This document shows, in pieces, positions 6,330 to 9,855 of a DNA stretch of 9,855 nt (its first letter is position 1; each line of letters opens with the position of its first letter). The notes under the pieces were generated by a model that was not told where the DNA came from, searched no databases, and saw only the letters and a list, made by a program, of their open reading frames with translations. The translations under genes and the position numbers were made by a program. Source of the DNA: CAYJHC01 sp964370035 (GTDB lineage Bacteria > Bacillota > Clostridia > Peptostreptococcales > Anaerovoracaceae); contig CAYJGT010000059.1 in assembly GCA_964370035.1 (NCBI GenBank), forward strand, positions 1 through 9,855, in the 5' to 3' direction.

Positions 6330-7388
6330 ATGACAAAAGAAATAATATGTAGAGATATTAAAATAGGGAATGGAAATCCTATTTCAATTCAGTCTATGAC
6401 AAACACAAAAACTTCTAATGTAAAGGCTACATTAGAACAAATTCGTCAACTCCATGAAGAAGGTTGCCAAATTATTAGGGTAGCAATAAATACTATGGAA
6501 GCTGCAGAAGCCCTTACGGAAATTAGAAAGAAAGTAGATTTGCCTTTGGTTGGAGATGTTCATTTTGATTATAGATTAGCAATAGCTGCAATAAAAAATG
6601 GTGTTGATAAAATTAGAATTAACCCTGGGAATATTGGCTCTGAAGAAAAGGTTAAAGCTGTAGTAGAAGCTGCAAAAGAAAGAAAAGTTCCCATTAGAGT
6701 TGGAATTAATGGCGGCTCTTTAGAAAAGGATATATTATCTAAATTTGGAGGGGTTTCTCCAGAAGCATTGACTGAAAGCGCTATTAGAAATATTAATCTT
6801 ATTGAAAAATATAACTATGACCAAATTGTTGTATCAGTAAAATCTTCTAATGTGCTTACTAATGTTAAGGCATACAGATTACTCTCAAAGAAAACTGACT
6901 ATCCACTTCATATTGGATTAACTGAGGCAGGCTATTCTACATCTGGAATAATTAAGTCATCAGTGGCATTAGGGGGACTTATTCTGGATGGAATAGGAGA
7001 TACCATGAGAGTTTCTTTAACTGGAAACCCTGTTGAAGAAATAAAAATTGCAAAGGAAATTCTTTATGCTACAGGCAGTAGAAAAGCTTTGATTGAAGTG
7101 ATTTCATGTCCTACTTGTGGACGGACCCATGGAGATTTAGAGAAATATGTAAAGCTTATATATAAAAAAATTGAAGAACAAAATCTAATAGAACAAATAA
7201 TTGAACCCATTTCTGTTGCAGTAATGGGTTGTGAAGTCAATGGTCCTGGGGAAGCTAAGGAAGCTACCTATGGCGTAGCTTATGGAAAGGATGTGGCTTT
7301 GGTTTTTCAAAAAGGAAAAGTGGTATCTAAAGTAAAAGAAGAAGAAGGAATTCAAACGTTAATAGATACTATAACAAAATCAGTATGA
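6330..7388 (+). CDS. ispG: 4-hydroxy-3-methylbut-2-en-1-yl diphosphate synthase
   Basis: IspG (GcpE) is the penultimate MEP-pathway enzyme. It uses a [4Fe-4S] cluster and reduced flavodoxin or ferredoxin to convert methylerythritol cyclodiphosphate to HMBPP. The 352-residue product is the two-domain bacterial form: an N-terminal TIM barrel, with PISIQSMTNTKTSNV (17-31), VGDVHFDYRLA and RVGINGGSLE, and a C-terminal Fe-S domain. Cluster ligands appear complete: Cys260 and Cys263 in SCPTCGRTHGD, Cys301 in VMGCEVNGPGEA, and Glu308, which in characterised homologues supplies the fourth ligand. There is no sign of the extra domain found in plant-type IspG. It lies 23 bases after rseP and 41 bases before polC. 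In Bacillus the slot between rasP and polC is held by proS, so ispG here is consistent with a clostridial layout. Dxr three kilobases upstream is in the same pathway. Confidence 0.97.
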   Translation: MTKEIICRDIKIGNGNPISIQSMTNTKTSNVKATLEQIRQLHEEGCQIIRVAINTMEAAEALTEIRKKVDLPLVGDVHFDYRLAIAAIKNGVDKIRINPGNIGSEEKVKAVVEAAKERKVPIRVGINGGSLEKDILSKFGGVSPEALTESAIRNINLIEKYNYDQIVVSVKSSNVLTNVKAYRLLSKKTDYPLHIGLTEAGYSTSGIIKSSVALGGLILDGIGDTMRVSLTGNPVEEIKIAKEILYATGSRKALIEVISCPTCGRTHGDLEKYVKLIYKKIEEQNLIEQIIEPISVAVMGCEVNGPGEAKEATYGVAYGKDVALVFQKGKVVSKVKEEEGIQTLIDTITKSV

Positions 7389-7410
7389 AAAATTCAGCAC
7401 TACAAAAGAT

Positions 7411-7417
7411 AAAGGAG
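7411..7417 (+). promoter_or_regulatory. polC ribosome binding site with long spacer
   Basis: AAAGGAG is a strong Shine-Dalgarno core, but 12 AT-only or nearly AT-only bases separate it from ATG 7430. An in-frame TAA at 7424-7426 rules out any upstream start. The ATG at 7434 is in another frame. The long spacer could lower polC initiation compared with the upstream genes (inference). Confidence 0.75.
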
Positions 7418-7429
7418 CAAATATAAATA

Positions 7430-9855
7430 ATGAATGAAATATTCGATCAATATTTAAAACACGGATATAAATATAATATAAACAGAGCAGTAATCTCTAA
7501 AGACAGGAAAAGTCTTACTATAGAGATTACTCTTAATTTTTTATTGTCTGAAAAAGATTTAGAAGAAATTAAAAGAGAAATTATAGAAATCGCGGGAGTT
7601 GAAGAAGTGATTTTGTCTTTAAACTGTGAAGACATTGAAATGAGTCAAGGTGATATTGTAAGAAAAATGTTTCCGACAATAATAACTAAGCTTCCTTTGC
7701 ATATTGAAGCAATATTAAAATCTGTAGAAGAAGAAGATATAGAAGTTGAAGGCAATAATGTAATCATACATGTAATAGGGAAAAGTATAGTAGGAGTTTT
7801 GAACGCGCAAGCTAAATATGAATTGGCTAAGGAATATAAAGATATGTTTCAAATGGAATTAGATTTTACTTTTACCCATCATAATGTTAAATTTGGAAAT
7901 GTAAAAGATTTAATTAATGAGAGAACCCCTGAAGTTCTTAGTAAAATTCAGAGTAAACCGGTAGTAAAAAAACCTACATCTGCTGAGAGTAGCAGTGGGA
8001 AGCAGAACTTTGGGAGAAGGAAGAAAGCAAAGAGTTTTTTAACCGAAATAAATCCAGCACAGGCTATTTTGCCAATTAGAGATATTAATGAACCTAAAAA
8101 GGGTGTAGTTATTGAGGGGAAACTTTTTAAGAAAAGTAGTTTTATGACCAAAATAGGCTCCCATTTGCTTAGCTTGTATATAACGGATGAGGACTCTTCT
8201 GTATTAGTAAAAACATTTTTGAAGCAAGAATTTTTAGATGAATTTGAAGAGAAAATAAAATTAGGCGATGCAGTTAAAATAACTGGAGACATAGAGTGGG
8301 ACACTTGGGATCGAAATTATGTAATTATGGCAAAGGGTATTATGAAATCTCAAGAAAAATCCAGAGAGGACAATGCTCCAGAAAAAAGAGTAGAGTTACA
8401 TGCACATACTAAAATGAGCAGATTAGATGGACTGAATGATGTAGGGACCTTAATCAATACAGCGAAGAAATGGGGACATGAAGCTATTGCAATTACAGAC
8501 CATGGTGTGGTACAAGCTTACCCGGAAGCCCATTATTGCTCAAAGGGGATTAAGGTTATATACGGGTTAGAGGGCTATTTTTTTGATGATAAAGATAAAA
8601 TAGAGGAAGATGGCAGTATTGACTATAAGAAACATCCGACGAATCACATAATAATATTAGCTAAAAATCAAATTGGAATTAAGAATATGTACAAGTTGGT
8701 TTCTGCATCGCATATGGAGTATTTCTATAGAAGCCCGAGAATTCCCAAAAGCATTTTGACAAAATACAGGGAGGGACTTATTATAGGAACTGCCTGTGAA
8801 GCAGGAGAGTTATACCAAGCAATTTTAAACAAAAAAAGTGAAGAAGAAATTAAAGAAATTGCGGAGTTTTATGATTATTTAGAAATTCAGCCTCTTTCTA
8901 ACAATAAATTTATGATTAGAAAGAACATTGTTGAGTCTGAAGAGGATTTAATTGATATTAATAAAAAAATAGTTAGCTTAGGTGAAAAGCTGGGAAAACC
9001 AGTTGTTGCTACCTGTGATACCCATTATACAAATATAGAGGATGGGAAATATAGGGATGTAATAATGGCAGGCCAAGGGTATAAAGATACGGAAGATAGT
9101 AGCGATTTATACTTTAGGACTACGGAAGAGATGCTAGGAGAATTTGCATATCTTGGAGAAGAAAAGGCTTATGAAGTGGTTGTTACTAATACAAATCTTG
9201 TTTCAGGTATGATAGAAGAGGTTAGCCCACTACAAAAAGGGAAATTTCCACCTAAGATTGATGGAGACAAGGAAGAACTTAGAGAAACCTGCGAACAAAA
9301 AGCAAAAAATATTTACGGTGACCCTTTACCGGAATTGATTAGAGAAAGGCTTGACAGAGAGCTTAATTCAATTATTAACAATGGCTATGCAGTAATGTAT
9401 ATTTCTGCAAAGAAGTTAGTGGATAAATCAATGGAGGATGGGTATGTTGTTGGATCAAGAGGGTCTGTAGGATCTTCATTTGCAGCAACAATGTCTGGAA
9501 TTACAGAAGTTAATCCTTTGCCTCCACATTATATTTGTCCGAAGTGTAAGTATCTAGAGTGGGGAGATGAGGGTAAATATGAATGTGGTGTAGATCTTCC
9601 TAAAAAGAACTGCCCAAAATGTGATGAATTATTAAGGCAGGATGGGTTTTCAATTAGATTTGAAACTTTTCTTGGATTTGAAGGAGATAAAGAGCCTGAT
9701 ATTGATTTGAATTTTGCAGGAGAGTACCAAGGAAAAGCTCATAAATATGTTGAAGAAATTTTTGGAAGTGAAAATGTATTTAAGGCAGGAACAATAGGAA
9801 CTATTGCAGAAAAAACTGCTTTTGGATTTGCAAAAAAGTACTTTGAAGAAAGAGG
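7430..9855 (+). CDS. polC: DNA polymerase III alpha subunit, PolC type, lacking the usual exonuclease insertion (partial)
   Basis: This is the replicative C-family polymerase of low-GC Gram-positives; the first 808 codons are present and the 3' end is outside the window. The domains seen are an N-terminal domain (1-174) and a Ser/Lys-rich linker (175-204). An OB fold follows (about 210-310, ending APEKRVELHAH), then a PHP domain (about 322-535) and the start of the palm. The palm has GSRGSVGSS (675-683), a four-cysteine zinc site (Cys703, Cys706, Cys728, Cys731) and the catalytic aspartates Asp757 and Asp759 in PDIDLNFAGEY. AGTIGTIAEKTAFG is near the window end. In characterised PolC proteins a DnaQ-like 3'-5' exonuclease interrupts the PHP domain between the segments equivalent to GLEGYF and HIIILAKN. 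Here only about 20 residues lie between them and no VFDxETTG-type motif is visible. The PHP ligand set His324, His326, Asp333, His358, Glu381, His406, Cys456, Asp530 and His532 appears intact. The frame is uninterrupted throughout. Confidence 0.96.
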   Translation, partial: MNEIFDQYLKHGYKYNINRAVISKDRKSLTIEITLNFLLSEKDLEEIKREIIEIAGVEEVILSLNCEDIEMSQGDIVRKMFPTIITKLPLHIEAILKSVEEEDIEVEGNNVIIHVIGKSIVGVLNAQAKYELAKEYKDMFQMELDFTFTHHNVKFGNVKDLINERTPEVLSKIQSKPVVKKPTSAESSSGKQNFGRRKKAKSFLTEINPAQAILPIRDINEPKKGVVIEGKLFKKSSFMTKIGSHLLSLYITDEDSSVLVKTFLKQEFLDEFEEKIKLGDAVKITGDIEWDTWDRNYVIMAKGIMKSQEKSREDNAPEKRVELHAHTKMSRLDGLNDVGTLINTAKKWGHEAIAITDHGVVQAYPEAHYCSKGIKVIYGLEGYFFDDKDKIEEDGSIDYKKHPTNHIIILAKNQIGIKNMYKLVSASHMEYFYRSPRIPKSILTKYREGLIIGTACEAGELYQAILNKKSEEEIKEIAEFYDYLEIQPLSNNKFMIRKNIVESEEDLIDINKKIVSLGEKLGKPVVATCDTHYTNIEDGKYRDVIMAGQGYKDTEDSSDLYFRTTEEMLGEFAYLGEEKAYEVVVTNTNLVSGMIEEVSPLQKGKFPPKIDGDKEELRETCEQKAKNIYGDPLPELIRERLDRELNSIINNGYAVMYISAKKLVDKSMEDGYVVGSRGSVGSSFAATMSGITEVNPLPPHYICPKCKYLEWGDEGKYECGVDLPKKNCPKCDELLRQDGFSIRFETFLGFEGDKEPDIDLNFAGEYQGKAHKYVEEIFGSENVFKAGTIGTIAEKTAFGFAKKYFEER
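7489..7542 (+). other. Terminator-like hairpin within the polC 5' coding region
   Basis: AGTAATCTCTA (7489-7499) pairs perfectly with TAGAGATTACT (7521-7531). Inside it AAGAC (7500-7504) pairs with GTCTT (7512-7516) around a seven-base AGGAAAA loop, leaving a four-base ACTA bulge (7517-7520). A T-run (7537-7542) follows five bases after the stem. It lies in codons 20-38 of polC. The shape is that of an intrinsic terminator or attenuator, but the stem is AT-rich, the T-run is not immediate, and active translation would disrupt it. A functional role is unproven. Confidence 0.4.
8585..8644 (+). other. Site of the absent exonuclease insertion in PolC
   Basis: These codons encode residues 386-405, an acidic then basic linker running from DDKDKIEEDG to YKKHPTN. 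It joins the PHP segment GLEGYF (379-384) directly to HIIILAKN (406-413). In Bacillus-type PolC these same two flanks are separated by the whole proofreading exonuclease domain, roughly 160-190 residues. The short linker is in frame and composed like its surroundings, so it looks like a normal loop of an uninterrupted PHP domain rather than a damaged gene. Confidence 0.85.

Noticed and set aside
7258..7283. AAGCTAC / GTAGCTT inverted repeat near the ispG 3' end
   Set aside because: It is a short 7-bp stem within the highly conserved Fe-S domain coding region with no T-run, and is best explained by chance.
8585..8644. polC as a pseudogene because the exonuclease domain is missing
   Set aside because: The reading frame is intact over all 808 visible codons, and polymerase catalytic residues, zinc cysteines and PHP ligands are preserved. 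It looks like a functional gene of unusual domain layout.

Overview
This window is a compact, entirely plus-strand housekeeping region from an AT-rich (roughly one-third GC) bacterium, most likely a low-GC Gram-positive of the class Clostridia or a close relative. The basis is the gene order rpsB-tsf-pyrH-frr-uppS-cdsA-dxr-rseP-ispG-polC, strong purine-rich Shine-Dalgarno sites, an A/T-ending codon bias, and a PolC-type replicative polymerase, which is characteristic of Firmicutes and a few related lineages. I cannot name the genus.

Layout: positions 1-170 hold the 3' end of rpsB (ribosomal protein S2), followed by tsf (elongation factor Ts, 221-1183). A strong Rho-independent terminator (1247-1280) closes this ribosomal unit. 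A consensus-like sigma-A promoter with an extended -10 (1284-1313) then starts a second unit: pyrH (UMP kinase), frr (ribosome recycling factor), uppS (undecaprenyl diphosphate synthase), cdsA (CDP-diacylglycerol synthase), dxr (MEP-pathway reductoisomerase), rseP (site-2 intramembrane protease), ispG (MEP-pathway Fe-S enzyme) and polC (DNA polymerase III alpha, cut by the window end). Genes in this unit overlap by one base (frr/uppS, dxr/rseP), abut (uppS/cdsA), or are separated by gaps of at most about 40 bases, so co-transcription and translational coupling are likely. No gap between genes exceeds 300 bases.

Together the genes link protein synthesis (S2, EF-Ts, RRF), pyrimidine supply (UMP kinase), isoprenoid precursor synthesis (Dxr, IspG) feeding the undecaprenyl lipid carrier (UppS), phospholipid synthesis (CdsA), membrane proteolysis (RseP) and chromosome replication (PolC).

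The main surprise is in polC. The PHP domain, which in well-studied PolC proteins is split by a 3'-5' proofreading exonuclease of the DnaQ type, is here continuous. About 20 residues (386-405) replace the insertion, and no DxE-type exonuclease motif is visible anywhere in the 808 residues present. All the PHP metal-ligand positions appear intact. A second unexplained signal is a long hairpin followed by a T-run at codons 20-38 of polC, which resembles an intragenic attenuator. I saw no mobile element, CRISPR array, tRNA or rRNA.
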